Source of the DNA: Solimonas sp036405815
Lineage (GTDB): Bacteria > Pseudomonadota > Gammaproteobacteria > Nevskiales > Nevskiaceae
DNA length: 64,000 nucleotides
Assembly: GCA_036405815.1 (NCBI GenBank)
Contig: DASWWX010000011.1
Location: 41,427 to 105,426, forward strand
Direction: 5' to 3'
Shown in pieces: positions 45,756-54,646 of this stretch (within the stretch, counting starts at the first letter, position 1; each line of letters opens with the position of its first letter). The position numbers and the translations under genes are program-made. The notes beneath the pieces were generated by a model. That model ran no database searches, was not told where the DNA came from, and saw only the letters and a program-made list of their open reading frames with translations.

Positions 45756-45802
45756 GGGGTCGTCCCCGGGGAGCGACAACGCGGCCGGGTCGTCCCGGCC
45801 GC
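45756..45802 (-). promoter_or_regulatory. guanidine-II (mini-ykkC) riboswitch candidate upstream of sugE
   Basis: In the sense of sugE, two hairpins with identical ACGA loops occur in tandem: P1 (45781-45802) has a perfect 9-bp stem, P2 (45756-45767) a perfect 4-bp GGGG/CCCC stem, and 13 bases separate them. Paired hairpins with ACGR loops are the definition of the mini-ykkC RNA, the guanidine-II riboswitch, usually found before sugE-type genes. P2 ends 25 bases before the start codon, so translation control by masking the ribosome site is possible. Confidence 0.9.
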
Positions 45803-45865
45803 GCGGCCATTCTAGCGGTGTCGGTCGTCCGGCGGCGCGTCATTCGAGACGCGCCGGTGCCGCCT

Positions 45866-46690
45866 TCAACTTGTGAGCGGCTTGATGAACTTCAGCGTCA
45901 TGCGGTCGCTTTCGCCGATCGCCTTGTACTTGTCCTTCTGCGCGTCGTCGACGCGCAGCGACGGCAGCAGCGACCACACGCCGTTGGGATGGTCGGCGGT
46001 GTCCTTGGGATTGGCGTTGATCTCGGAGGTCGCGGCCAGCTTGAAACCGGCGCGTTCGGCGGCGGCGATGACGAACGCTTCGTGCAGGTAGCCGCTGTCC
46101 TCCTGCGCGCTGGCCGGCCGGTCCGCCGGCAGGCGGTGATCGACCACGCCGAGTGTGCCGCCCGGCTTGAGCGCGACGTACATCGCCTTGAACGCGGCAT
46201 CGAGCTTGTCCTGGCCGCCGCCGCGCATGTACCAGTTGTGCACGTTGCGGAAGGTCAGCACCAGGTCGGCGCTGCCGGGCGGCGCGATGTTCACCTGCTT
46301 CGGTGGGTCGAAGATCGTCACCGCGACCTTGCCGTAGACCTCCGGCTGCGCCTTGAGCTTGTCGATGAAGGCCTTGCGCGTCTTCTGGAAATACTCGGAC
46401 TTGGTGTCCGGATCGAAGTGCGCCGCGTACAGCTGGCCGCGGTCCTTCAGGTACGGCGCCAGGATTTCCGTGTACCAGCCGGCGCCGGGCGAGAGTTCGA
46501 CCACGGTCATGTCCGGCTTGATGCCGAAGAACGTCAGCGTCTGGTACGGGTGGCGGTAGCCGTCGCGGGCGACGAACTCGGGCGTGCGCTGCGGTGCATC
46601 GATCGCGGCTTTGAGCGCGTCCTGCGCCTGCGCCGGCGCGGTCAGCGCGAGTATCAGGATCCATCCCAGCGTCTGCATGCGTTTGAACAT
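45866..46690 (-). CDS. exported class I SAM-dependent methyltransferase-like protein
   Basis: 274-residue protein with a signal peptide (cleavage near residue 23, AQAQ) and a Rossmann methyltransferase fold: MTVVELSPGAGWYTEIL is motif I, followed by DLVLTFRNVHNWY and LKPGGTLGVVDHR. A predicted periplasmic methyltransferase is unusual because SAM is not expected there; related proteins occur in several proteobacteria. Activity and substrate unknown. Confidence 0.85.
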   Translation of the reverse strand: MFKRMQTLGWILILALTAPAQAQDALKAAIDAPQRTPEFVARDGYRHPYQTLTFFGIKPDMTVVELSPGAGWYTEILAPYLKDRGQLYAAHFDPDTKSEYFQKTRKAFIDKLKAQPEVYGKVAVTIFDPPKQVNIAPPGSADLVLTFRNVHNWYMRGGGQDKLDAAFKAMYVALKPGGTLGVVDHRLPADRPASAQEDSGYLHEAFVIAAAERAGFKLAATSEINANPKDTADHPNGVWSLLPSLRVDDAQKDKYKAIGESDRMTLKFIKPLTS

Positions 46691-46746
46691 CGTCGCGTCC
46701 TGTCGTGATGAAAGTCTGGTTGTGACCGGCGCTGGCGGCCGCGGGT

Positions 46747-46959
46747 TCACGCGAACAGCGACAGCAGCCAGATGCCGCCGAACAGGAGCCAGTACGCCGC
46801 CGCGCCGCCTGCGAACACGAACAGCACGCATAGCGACAGCGTGCGCAGGACATGGCCTCGCTTCCAGGCGCGGTACAGGAAGTAGGCCATCACCGGCGAC
46901 CCATACAGCGCAAAGACCATCGCACCGTACATCATGGCCTGGACATGGGTCATCGGCAT
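46747..46959 (-). CDS. small two-helix membrane protein
   Basis: 70-residue hydrophobic protein with two membrane segments (MMYGAMVFALYGSPVMAYFL and SLCVLFVFAGGAAAYWLLFG) joined by a basic loop RAWKRGHVL. Same strand and codon bias as the methyltransferase gene, 56 bp before it. Not recognised; could be a small regulator or subunit of an envelope complex. Confidence 0.55.
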   Translation of the reverse strand: MPMTHVQAMMYGAMVFALYGSPVMAYFLYRAWKRGHVLRTLSLCVLFVFAGGAAAYWLLFGGIWLLSLFA

Positions 46960-47205
46960 GGCGAACTCCGCAGTTCCTGCTTGAAGACGGCGCCCGCCGC
47001 CTCAGCGTTTATACCGTGTCATGCCAGGACTGTCCCGACGGTCCCGGCGAGGGTCGCGCGCCTCGCCCGAGCCCGGGCCCGCAGTCCGGGTCTGGGCCGC
47101 GGCCACGGCGAAGCGCCAACAGGGGCGCAGGATGTCTTGTCTACAGACAGTCCCGGGGGTGAAACCTAGAGTGCGCGCCTGTTCGCAAACGGACCTCGCG
47201 CACAC

Positions 47206-47763
47206 ATGTCCCCGAAGAAATCCAGCCGTCGCTTCGCCACTTTGCTGCTGACGCTGGCGGCCCTGGGTTTCTGGCAGTCCGCTGCGGCGCTGACGCTGTC
47301 GGATCAGCTGGGACAGGCTGCGGCCTTCGAAGTGGAGGCGACCGAGTCCATCGAGCCGTCGTCGCTGCGGTTGATGGCGGCGTACGCCCTCGACCTCGGC
47401 CGCGTGACCGGCATCGTGACCCGTGAGGCGCTGGCCATGATCGGTGCCGACTACGAGCTGGGCAGCCAGCGTGACGATGCCATCGACTGTTCGGGTCTGG
47501 TGCAGCGCGTGTTCGGCGCGGCCGGCGTCGACATGCCGCGCACCACGCGTGAGCAGGTCAACCTCGGCAAGCCCGTGGCCGCCCGGGATCTGAAGAAGGG
47601 CGATCTGGTGTTCTACCAGTGGCAGCGCCGCCAGCTGCACGTCGCGATCTACATGGACGAGGGCTACATCCTGCACGCCTCGCCGGCCGCCGGCCGGGTC
47701 GTGCTGACCCGCCTCACGCCGAGCTGGCAGGCGCGCATGGTCGGCGCGCGTCGCCTGATCTAG
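47206..47763 (+). CDS. NlpC/P60 family peptidoglycan endopeptidase
   Basis: 185-residue exported cysteine peptidase. Signal peptide ends near residue 28 (AAA). NlpC/P60 catalytic residues: Cys95 (DAIDCSGLVQ), His145 (QLHVAIY) and His157 (ILHASP). Members cleave gamma-D-Glu-diaminopimelate bonds in peptidoglycan. The 246-bp region before it holds no gene and is very GC-rich with no clear element. A bidirectional terminator follows. Confidence 0.92.
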   Translation: MSPKKSSRRFATLLLTLAALGFWQSAAALTLSDQLGQAAAFEVEATESIEPSSLRLMAAYALDLGRVTGIVTREALAMIGADYELGSQRDDAIDCSGLVQRVFGAAGVDMPRTTREQVNLGKPVAARDLKKGDLVFYQWQRRQLHVAIYMDEGYILHASPAAGRVVLTRLTPSWQARMVGARRLI

Positions 47764-47810
47764 CGGCCTCGCGGGCCAGGCCGCGTCCGCGCCTGCGAAC
47801 GCACAAAAGA

Positions 47811-47834
47811 AAAGGCCGGCATTGCCGGCCTTTT
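47811..47834. terminator. bidirectional intrinsic terminator
   Basis: Perfect 10-bp stem AAAGGCCGGC / GCCGGCCTTT with a 3-base loop, flanked by A-run on one side and T-run on the other, between the convergent NlpC/P60 and M13 peptidase genes. Functions in both directions by form. Confidence 0.93.
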
Positions 47835-47850
47835 CGCTGAACCCGATCCG

Positions 47851-49914
47851 TTACCAGATCTTCACGCGCTGATCCGGCGCCAGGTACATCTTGTCGTTCT
47901 CGCCGACGTCAAAGGCGCTGTAGAACGCCGGGATGTTGCGGACGATACCGTTGCAGCGGTACTCGCTCGGCGAGTGCGGATCGGTCTTGAGGCGCTGCAG
48001 CAGGTTCTCGTCGCGGTACTTGCGGCGCCAGATCTGCGCCCAGCCGGCGAACAGGCGCTGTTCGGCGGTCAGACCGTCGATCACCGGCGCTGCCTTGTCG
48101 CCGAGCGCGAGCTGGTAGGCCTTGAGCGCGATCGACAGGCCACCGAGATCGCCGATGTTCTCGCCGATCGTGAACGCCCCGTTGACCTTGTGACCGGGCA
48201 GCGGCTCGAACTGGTCGTACTGTGCGATCAGCGCCTTGGTGCGCGTCTCGAAGTTCTTGCGGTCCTCATCGGTCCACCAGGACTTGAGGTTGCCGTCGCC
48301 GTCGTACTTCGAGCCCTGATCGTCGAAGCCGTGGCCGATCTCGTGGCCGATCACTGCGCCGATGCCGCCGTAGTTCACCGCGTCCTCGGCGTTCAGATCG
48401 AAGAATGGCGGCTGCAGGATCGCGGCCGGGAACACGATCTCGTTCATGCCCGGGTTGTAATAGGCGTTGACGGTCTGCGGAGTCATGAACCACTCGCTGC
48501 GGTCGATCGGCCGGCCGAGCTTGGCGATCTCGCGATCATGTTCGACCTTGCGTGAACGCATGACGTTGCCGATCAGGTCGTCGGCCTTCACGCTCAGTGC
48601 GGAATAGTCCTTCCACTTGTCCGGGTAGCCGATCTTTGGCGTGAACTTGGCGAGCTTCTCCAGCGCCTTCTTCTTGGTGTCCTCGCCCATCCAGTCCAGC
48701 TCCTTGATGCTGGCCTCGTAGGCGCGCGTCAGGTTCTTGACCAGCTGTTCCATGCGCTTCTTGGCTTCCGGCGGGAAGTGACGCGCGACATAGATGCGGC
48801 CGAGCATTTCGCCCAGCGCGCCCTCGGTCTCGGTGACGCCGCGCTTCCAGCGCGGTTCGTTTTCCGTGATGCCGTTGAGCGTGGTGCTGTAGAACGCGAA
48901 GTTCTCGTCGACGAACGCCTTGGACAGCAGCGGCGCGTACTCGGACAGCAGGTGGAACTGGAGCCAGGCCTTGATCGTGTCCAGCGGCGCGGCCTGGATG
49001 ATCTTGTCCCAGCCGGTGAAGAAGCTGGGCTGGCCGATGACGACGCCCGGCGAACGGCTGATGCCGGTGCCCGCCAGGTAATCGTTCCAGGCGAAACCGG
49101 GGGTCAACTTGCCGAGATCCTCGAGCGCGACCTTGTTGTAGGTTTTGTCGGCGTCGCGCGAGTCGACCTTGGTCCACTGCTTTTCGGCGAACTGGGTCTC
49201 CAGCGCCAGGATCGCCTTGGCGTGCGCGGGCGCTCCGGAAATGTCGGCGAGCTTGAGCAGCGCCTCGATGTGGCGCTGATAGGCGCTGCGGATGTCGGCG
49301 AACTTCTTGTCCTTGGACAGGTAGAAGTCGCGGTCCGGCAGGCCGGTGCTGCCCTGGAACAGGTAGACGATGTACTTGGAAGAGTCCTTGGCGTCGGTGT
49401 CGATGTAACCGGGGAACACGTCCACGCCCAGCAGGCTCAGCCAGGCCAGCAGCGCCGGCAGCTCGGACTTGTCCTTGATGGCGGCAATGCGGTCCAGCTC
49501 CGGTTTCAGCGGCTTGAGGCCCAGCTCCTCGACGCGCGCCTCGTCCATGAACGCGGCGTAGTAGTCGCCGACCTTCTGCTCGTCCGAGCCCTCGGCCTTC
49601 TCGGCCTTGGCGGCGGACTCCTCGATGATCGCCTTCAGGTGCTCCTGGGCGTCGTCGTCGAGCTTGGTGAACGAGCCGTAGTTGGACTTGTCCGCCGGAA
49701 TCGGCGTGCTGTCCAGCCAGCGCCCGTTGACGTGGCGGAAGAAGTCGTCCTGCGCGCGCACCGCCGGGTCGAACTGCGCGGTGTCGATGCCGGAGGTCAG
49801 GGCCGGGGTCTGCGCCGCTGGCGCGTCCGCGGCCGGCGGCGTGGATTTGCCGCAGGCGGTCAGCAACAGGGCGGCGGCTAGGCCTGCGAGCAGGCTCGCA
49901 AACGATGTTTTCAT
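47851..49914 (-). CDS. M13 (neprilysin-type) metallopeptidase, lipoprotein
   Basis: 687-residue periplasmic peptidase. Lipobox ALLLTACG with Cys21. The zinc motif GHEIGHGFDD lies near residue 523, with ENIGDLGGLSIALKAY providing the third ligand, and the C-terminal RCNGIVRNIPAFYSAFDV, all typical of M13. N-terminal FFRHVNGRWLDSTPIPADKS is also characteristic. Probably degrades small peptides outside the inner membrane. Convergent with NlpC/P60. Confidence 0.96.
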   Translation of the reverse strand: MKTSFASLLAGLAAALLLTACGKSTPPAADAPAAQTPALTSGIDTAQFDPAVRAQDDFFRHVNGRWLDSTPIPADKSNYGSFTKLDDDAQEHLKAIIEESAAKAEKAEGSDEQKVGDYYAAFMDEARVEELGLKPLKPELDRIAAIKDKSELPALLAWLSLLGVDVFPGYIDTDAKDSSKYIVYLFQGSTGLPDRDFYLSKDKKFADIRSAYQRHIEALLKLADISGAPAHAKAILALETQFAEKQWTKVDSRDADKTYNKVALEDLGKLTPGFAWNDYLAGTGISRSPGVVIGQPSFFTGWDKIIQAAPLDTIKAWLQFHLLSEYAPLLSKAFVDENFAFYSTTLNGITENEPRWKRGVTETEGALGEMLGRIYVARHFPPEAKKRMEQLVKNLTRAYEASIKELDWMGEDTKKKALEKLAKFTPKIGYPDKWKDYSALSVKADDLIGNVMRSRKVEHDREIAKLGRPIDRSEWFMTPQTVNAYYNPGMNEIVFPAAILQPPFFDLNAEDAVNYGGIGAVIGHEIGHGFDDQGSKYDGDGNLKSWWTDEDRKNFETRTKALIAQYDQFEPLPGHKVNGAFTIGENIGDLGGLSIALKAYQLALGDKAAPVIDGLTAEQRLFAGWAQIWRRKYRDENLLQRLKTDPHSPSEYRCNGIVRNIPAFYSAFDVGENDKMYLAPDQRVKIW

Positions 49915-50095
49915 GAAGGTCCCCGGTGAAGGTCTAGGTCTAGGAATGACACAAGCTTAACGAGGCGTAGACCCGCACTGCGCCGGGAAATTCCCCCAGA
50001 AATCGCGGCAAAAGCCCCCAAGGGCTGTCGCCGCGGTCGCTTCCCGCGACATCGTTGTGTGGGCAGCGGCCCATCCCCGGTCCCATACTGCGGGC

Positions 50096-50578
50096 ATGTT
50101 CGAGCTCAAGACCCCCCTCGCTGCCGACAAACCCGCCCTCTACGCCGCCCTGGCCGAACAGGCGCAGGCGCTGCTGCACGGCGAGCGCGACCGCATCGCC
50201 AACGCCGCCAATCTCGGCAGCCTGATCTGGCACAGCCTGCCGGATCTGAACTGGGCGGGCTTCTATCTCTACGACGGCCGCGAGCTGGTACTGGGGCCGT
50301 TCCAGGGCAAGCCGGCCTGCGTGCGCATCGCCATCGGCAAGGGCGTGTGCGGCACCGCCGCCGCCACGCGCGTCACGCAGGTGGTCGAGGACGTGCACGC
50401 CTTCCCCGGCCACATCGCCTGCGATGCCGCCTCCAACGCGGAAATCGTGGTGCCGCTGCTGCGCGGCGACGAGTTGCTCGGCGTGCTCGACCTGGACAGC
50501 CCGAAACCGGCGCGCTTCGATCTTGCCGACCGCGCCGGCCTGGAGCGGCTGGCCGCGATCTGGGTGGCGAGTTTCTAG
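50096..50578 (+). CDS. free methionine-R-sulfoxide reductase (GAF-domain fRMsr)
   Basis: 160-residue GAF-fold enzyme reducing free methionine-(R)-sulfoxide. Cys75, Cys85 and Cys109 have the same spacing (10 and 24) as the redox Cys84/94/118 of E. coli MsrC. Motifs: NWAGFYLYDGRELVLGPFQG, IGKGVCGTAA and HIACDAASNAEIVVPLLRG. The ATG was chosen by homology to family N-termini. Near msrB, giving a local methionine-repair group. Confidence 0.95.
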   Translation: MFELKTPLAADKPALYAALAEQAQALLHGERDRIANAANLGSLIWHSLPDLNWAGFYLYDGRELVLGPFQGKPACVRIAIGKGVCGTAAATRVTQVVEDVHAFPGHIACDAASNAEIVVPLLRGDELLGVLDLDSPKPARFDLADRAGLERLAAIWVASF

Positions 50579-50599
50579 ACGCGCCGCCGCTGGGGCGCC

Positions 50600-51241
50600 T
50601 CAGGCGCCGACCGACAGCGCCGAGGCCGCGATCAGCGCGATCGCGCTCCAGTACGTGGACAGGATCACGCCTTGCGCGCCGCGATAGCGGCCCAGGAACT
50701 TGCGTGCGCCGAGCGCGGAGTCCGAGATCACGAACAGCGAGGCACCGATCAGCGCCAGCAGGCCGGTATCGCCGCCCAGGCCCTGCCAGCGGATCGATGC
50801 CGTGATCGCCATGCCCATCAGGATCGCGCCGTAGAGCAGCACCGGGATCTTCAAGCCCCCGGCGCGCGGCAGCAGCACCGCGGCGAACAGCAGGCCGTAG
50901 ACGACGAAGCCATACGCCCACCACGGGATCGTCCACGTTGCGATGCCGGCCAGGAACGCCCACATGAACACCAGATGCGCGAGCAGGAAGCTCGACAGGC
51001 CGGTGAGAAACGCGGCGTTGGACGCAAACATCAGCGCGATGTCGCCGAGCAGCGACAGGCCCAGGCCGAGCAGGATCAGCGTGCGGTACTCCGATTCCGG
51101 TGCCAGCGCCGCAATGCCGGCGATCAGGATCGTGGTCAGCGGCTTGAGCACGAGAAACGCCCTGGGCTTGGTCTCGTTCCAGTCGGCGACGATGGCCAGC
51201 AGCGCGGAAACGGCGACGGCCACGGCGAGCGCGATCAGCAT
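50600..51241 (-). CDS. YhhN/TMEM86-like membrane protein
   Basis: 213-residue protein with about eight hydrophobic helices, matching the YhhN family, whose animal relatives hydrolyse lysoplasmalogens; FLTGLSSFLLAHLVFMWAFL and DSALGARKFLGR are conserved family parts. Activity in bacteria is not established. Converges with fRMsr and diverges from msrB. No partner gene suggests a specific role. Confidence 0.82.
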   Translation of the reverse strand: MLIALAVAVAVSALLAIVADWNETKPRAFLVLKPLTTILIAGIAALAPESEYRTLILLGLGLSLLGDIALMFASNAAFLTGLSSFLLAHLVFMWAFLAGIATWTIPWWAYGFVVYGLLFAAVLLPRAGGLKIPVLLYGAILMGMAITASIRWQGLGGDTGLLALIGASLFVISDSALGARKFLGRYRGAQGVILSTYWSAIALIAASALSVGA

Positions 51242-51395
51242 GGGGAAAGGTCGGGTGATCGAAAATGAGGCGTCATGGTAGTCGCGGCGCCGTCAAAACG
51301 CCCGACATCGACGTCGCCGCTTGTCCGGCGCAACGGCGGACCCATCTACACTGTTCGCCCCAACCGCCGCGCTGCGGCGCATCAGGATTCAAGTC

Positions 51396-51791
51396 ATGGA
51401 ACGCATTGCCAAGACCGACGACGAGTGGCGCGCGCAGCTCAGCCCCGAGCAGTACCAGGTCACGCGCAAGGGCGGCACCGAGTGCGCGTTCACCGGCGCG
51501 CTCTGGGACGATCATCGCGACGGCGTCTATCACTGTGTGTGCTGCGATCTGCCCCTGTTCGATTCGAAGACCAAGTTCGAGTCCGGCACCGGCTGGCCGA
51601 GTTTTTTCGATCCGGCGCAGAACGGCCACGTCGCCGCGCGCGAGGACCGTAGCCACCGCATGATCCGCACCGAAGTGCTGTGCGCCCGCTGCGATGCGCA
51701 TCTGGGCCACGTGTTCCCGGACGGTCCGGCGCCGACGCGGATGCGCTACTGCATCAACTCCGCCGCGCTCGCGTTCAAGCCGCGCCCCTGA
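51396..51791 (+). CDS. msrB: peptide-methionine (R)-S-oxide reductase
   Basis: 131-residue MsrB that repairs methionine-R-sulfoxide in proteins with thioredoxin. Zinc ligands Cys47/Cys50 and Cys96/Cys99, catalytic Cys119 in RYCINSAAL, and FESGTGWPSF. The longer upstream frame gives no homologous extension and was dropped. No signal peptide, so cytoplasmic. Close to a GATase gene downstream (12-bp gap). Confidence 0.96.
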   Translation: MERIAKTDDEWRAQLSPEQYQVTRKGGTECAFTGALWDDHRDGVYHCVCCDLPLFDSKTKFESGTGWPSFFDPAQNGHVAAREDRSHRMIRTEVLCARCDAHLGHVFPDGPAPTRMRYCINSAALAFKPRP

Positions 51792-51803
51792 GGCTGACGC
51801 GAC

Positions 51804-52490
51804 ATGCGCGTGCACTGGCTGCAACACGCCGACTTCGAGGATCTGGGCTGCATCGCGCCGGCGCTGGCGGCGCGCGGCGACGCGGTGAGCTGCACGCGGC
51901 TGTGGGCCGGTGAAGCGCCGCCCGCGGCCGAGACTTTCGACGCGCTCATCGTCATGGGCGGGCCGATGAACATCTACGAGTACGACGCCTTTCCTTGGCT
52001 AAACGCCGAAAAGGCGTTGATCGGCGAGGCGATCGCCGCCGGCAAGCATGTGCTCGGCATCTGCCTGGGTTCGCAGCTGATCGCCGATGTGCTCGGCGGT
52101 CCGGTGACGCGCAACGCGCACACCGAGATCGGCTGGTTTCCGGTCGTGCTCAATCCGGCCGGGCGCGGCTCCAGGTTCTTTGCCGGCTTCCCCGAGCGCT
52201 TCACGGCGTTTCACTGGCACGGCGACACCTTCTCGATCCCGCCCGGCGCCGCCAACCTGATGGCCAGCGCCGCCTGCGCGCACCAGGCGCTGGCCTATGG
52301 CGAGCGCGTGGTCGGCATCCAGTACCACCTGGAAGTCACGGCCGCCAATGCACGCGAATGGTTTCTGCAGGAGCGCCCGCCGCCATCCCCCTTCGTGCAG
52401 GCGCCGGACGCGATCCTCGACGATCTCGAGGCCTTCGCCACCAACAACCGCCTGATGGTCCGGCTGCTGGAGAACTGGCTGGCCGCCTGA
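51804..52490 (+). CDS. class I glutamine amidotransferase-like protein
   Basis: 228-residue GATase1 domain. Nucleophile Cys87 in LGICLGSQLIA and His175/Glu177 in GIQYHLEVTA complete the triad. Resembles stand-alone GMP synthase-like amidotransferases. Substrate unknown; such proteins hydrolyse glutamine or gamma-glutamyl compounds. Follows msrB by 12 bp. Confidence 0.9.
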   Translation: MRVHWLQHADFEDLGCIAPALAARGDAVSCTRLWAGEAPPAAETFDALIVMGGPMNIYEYDAFPWLNAEKALIGEAIAAGKHVLGICLGSQLIADVLGGPVTRNAHTEIGWFPVVLNPAGRGSRFFAGFPERFTAFHWHGDTFSIPPGAANLMASAACAHQALAYGERVVGIQYHLEVTAANAREWFLQERPPPSPFVQAPDAILDDLEAFATNNRLMVRLLENWLAA

Positions 52491-52580
52491 GGTTCACCTT
52501 TTCGCACACGAGCGGTCACGACGTTTAACCCCGTTTGCCGCATCGCGTCGTTGTAGAGGACGTCACCACCGGAGACGTCT

Positions 52581-53360
52581 ATGAATCGCATCCTGCTGTC
52601 GATCGTCCTTGCCTTGCTGTGGCCCGCCGCTGCGAGCGCTGCGACGGAAGGGCCGGGCCGCCTGGCTCGCGTCGAGATCGTCGATACCCATAGCGGCCGC
52701 GTGCTGCCGACCTACCGGCACGAGGGCCGCTGGTACGTGGCCGGCGACCCGGGTCGCGACTATACGATCCGCCTGGTCAGCCGCCGCGGTGAACGTCTGC
52801 TGGCCGTGACCAGCGTGGACGGCCTCAACGTGGTCAGCGGCCAGACGGCGAACCCCGGCCAGAGCGGCTACGTATTGCCGGCGTACGGCGACACCGCGAT
52901 CGAGGGCTGGCGCAAGAGCCTGGACCGCATCGCGCGTTTCTACTTCACCGATCTCGGCGATTCCTACGCTGTGCGCACTGATCGGCCGGACGATGTCGGC
53001 GTGATCGGCGTGGCGTTGTTCCGAGAGGCCCACCGAGCGCCGCCGCCGCGCGACGCCTGGATCGGCGATGCCGAAGCGCAGCGCGCACGGCCCGAATCGG
53101 GGGCGCCGAGCGCCAAGGCCGAGCGTCGCGGGCTGGCGGAACCGCAGCTCGGCACCGGACACGGTGCGGTCGAGTGGTCGCAGGCGCGGCACACGACATT
53201 CGAGCGCGCGTCGTCGCGGCCGGACGAGGTGATCGCGATCTACTACGACAGCCGCCGCAACCTGCAGGCACGCGGCGTCATTCCGCAGGAGCGGCGCTGG
53301 GTGCAGCGCGACACGCCGAATCCGTTTCCGGCGCGTTTCGCGCCCGATCCGTGGCGTTGA
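52581..53360 (+). CDS. exported protein of unknown function
   Basis: 259-residue secreted protein: signal peptide residues 1-21 (ASA), then two domains. The N-terminal ~125 residues (RLARVEIVDTHSGRVLPTYR; SGYVLPAYGDTAIEGWRKSL) form a beta-rich domain with hints of a family seen in proteobacteria; the C-terminal half is Arg/Pro/Ala-rich. No match recognised. ATG preceded by GGAG. Function unknown. Confidence 0.65.
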   Translation: MNRILLSIVLALLWPAAASAATEGPGRLARVEIVDTHSGRVLPTYRHEGRWYVAGDPGRDYTIRLVSRRGERLLAVTSVDGLNVVSGQTANPGQSGYVLPAYGDTAIEGWRKSLDRIARFYFTDLGDSYAVRTDRPDDVGVIGVALFREAHRAPPPRDAWIGDAEAQRARPESGAPSAKAERRGLAEPQLGTGHGAVEWSQARHTTFERASSRPDEVIAIYYDSRRNLQARGVIPQERRWVQRDTPNPFPARFAPDPWR

Positions 53361-53373
53361 GTGGCGGCGCGGT

Positions 53374-54495
53374 TCAGGCGCTGCGCGTGGCGATGCGCAC
53401 CGGACGGCTCACGCGGTGGCGCTGCGGCGAGCGTCGCCGAAGCAAGTCTCCGATGTAGCCGTGCAGGGTCTCGATTGCCTGCGCACGGCCGTCGCCGCGA
53501 TGCTGGCTCATGTTGGAGCGGAACCAGGCGTCGTTGCCGAGGAAGCGATCGACGTCGCTGGGCGTGAGTCGCATCAGGTCGCCGGCCTGGCCGACGCCCA
53601 TGCGCTCGATCAGGTGCGCGTTGAGACGCTGCTCGAAGGCCTTTTCCGGCATCGCGAGGATCGGCTTGCCGAAGTGGATCGCCTCGCCGATCAGCTGATT
53701 GCCGGCGGTGGACAGCACCGCACGGCAGCCGGCCAGATCGCGCACAAAGCCATCGACGCTCGGCGCGCGGAAGTCGAGGTTGTCGTCGATGCCACGATGC
53801 TTCGTGCCGTAGACCACGACCTTGCCGTCGAGCAGGCGCAGCGCGCGGTCGATGTGCGGCAGGTACTGGTGCTCGCCCTTGTTGAAGTAGGCCAGCAGGT
53901 AGTCGCCGGTGGTCGGCGTGGCGGCGATCACTTCGTCGCGCAGCATCGGACCAACGATCTTGACCTGCGGATACTTCGGCTCGGCCGGATAGAAACTGGA
54001 AATCAGGATGCGTTCCGGCACGCCCATCAGCGCGCGGTAGCCCCAGGCATCGCGCATCCCCAACGACCACAGGTCCGGCGGAAAATGCGGCTTGCAGTAG
54101 GCGATGATGCCGACGTGGTCGAAGCTGATGCGCGGGATGTTCAGCTTCTTCGCCACGCGATGGGTCCACGCCTCGGAGTCCGAGATCACCAGCTGGATGT
54201 CGCGCTGCCGGAACTCGCGCTCCACCTGCGCCATGCCTTCGCCGCCGAACAGCAGGTCGGCCATCGGGTTGACGTTGCGCGCGACGGTTTTCGGAATCGA
54301 ATGCGTGCCGGCGCTGTTGTACTGATACCCGATGATCGGGATGCGCACGGTCGGAAAGCGCGGCGCCAGCACTTCGTAGGCATCCGCGCCGGCGAACACC
54401 GTGACCTCGTGATCCCGCATCAGCGACGGCAGCACCGACATCGTGCGCATCGCATGCCCGCGCCCGTACCCCATCACGCCGTAGGCTATCCGCAT
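53374..54495 (-). CDS. MJ1255/VC2487-type glycosyltransferase
   Basis: 373-residue GT-B-fold protein of the MJ1255/VC2487 group of predicted glycosyltransferases. MRIAYGVMGYGRGHAMRTMS is the N-terminal glycine-rich motif, and STAGNQLIGEAIHFGKPILA near residue 265 is the nucleotide-sugar-binding motif. Acceptor and donor unknown; often linked to polysaccharide or cell-surface glycan synthesis. Stands alone beside the low-GC region. Confidence 0.85.
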   Translation of the reverse strand: MRIAYGVMGYGRGHAMRTMSVLPSLMRDHEVTVFAGADAYEVLAPRFPTVRIPIIGYQYNSAGTHSIPKTVARNVNPMADLLFGGEGMAQVEREFRQRDIQLVISDSEAWTHRVAKKLNIPRISFDHVGIIAYCKPHFPPDLWSLGMRDAWGYRALMGVPERILISSFYPAEPKYPQVKIVGPMLRDEVIAATPTTGDYLLAYFNKGEHQYLPHIDRALRLLDGKVVVYGTKHRGIDDNLDFRAPSVDGFVRDLAGCRAVLSTAGNQLIGEAIHFGKPILAMPEKAFEQRLNAHLIERMGVGQAGDLMRLTPSDVDRFLGNDAWFRSNMSQHRGDGRAQAIETLHGYIGDLLRRRSPQRHRVSRPVRIATRSA

Positions 54496-54646
54496 CGCGT
54501 CGTTCCGCTGGTTATGGCGATGGGCAATCCTAAACAGCGAGTAATGCTATTCGTTTACAGCATCACTTCATTTTAGTTACAAGTAATAACAGAAAGGAGG
54601 TCTCGCACTCGCAGTTAGGCTAGGGACTTCCATCTCGATCGCGGGA

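Noticed and set aside
46960..47205. GC-rich non-coding stretch before the NlpC/P60 gene
   Set aside because: No open frame, hairpin or regulatory motif strong enough to report.
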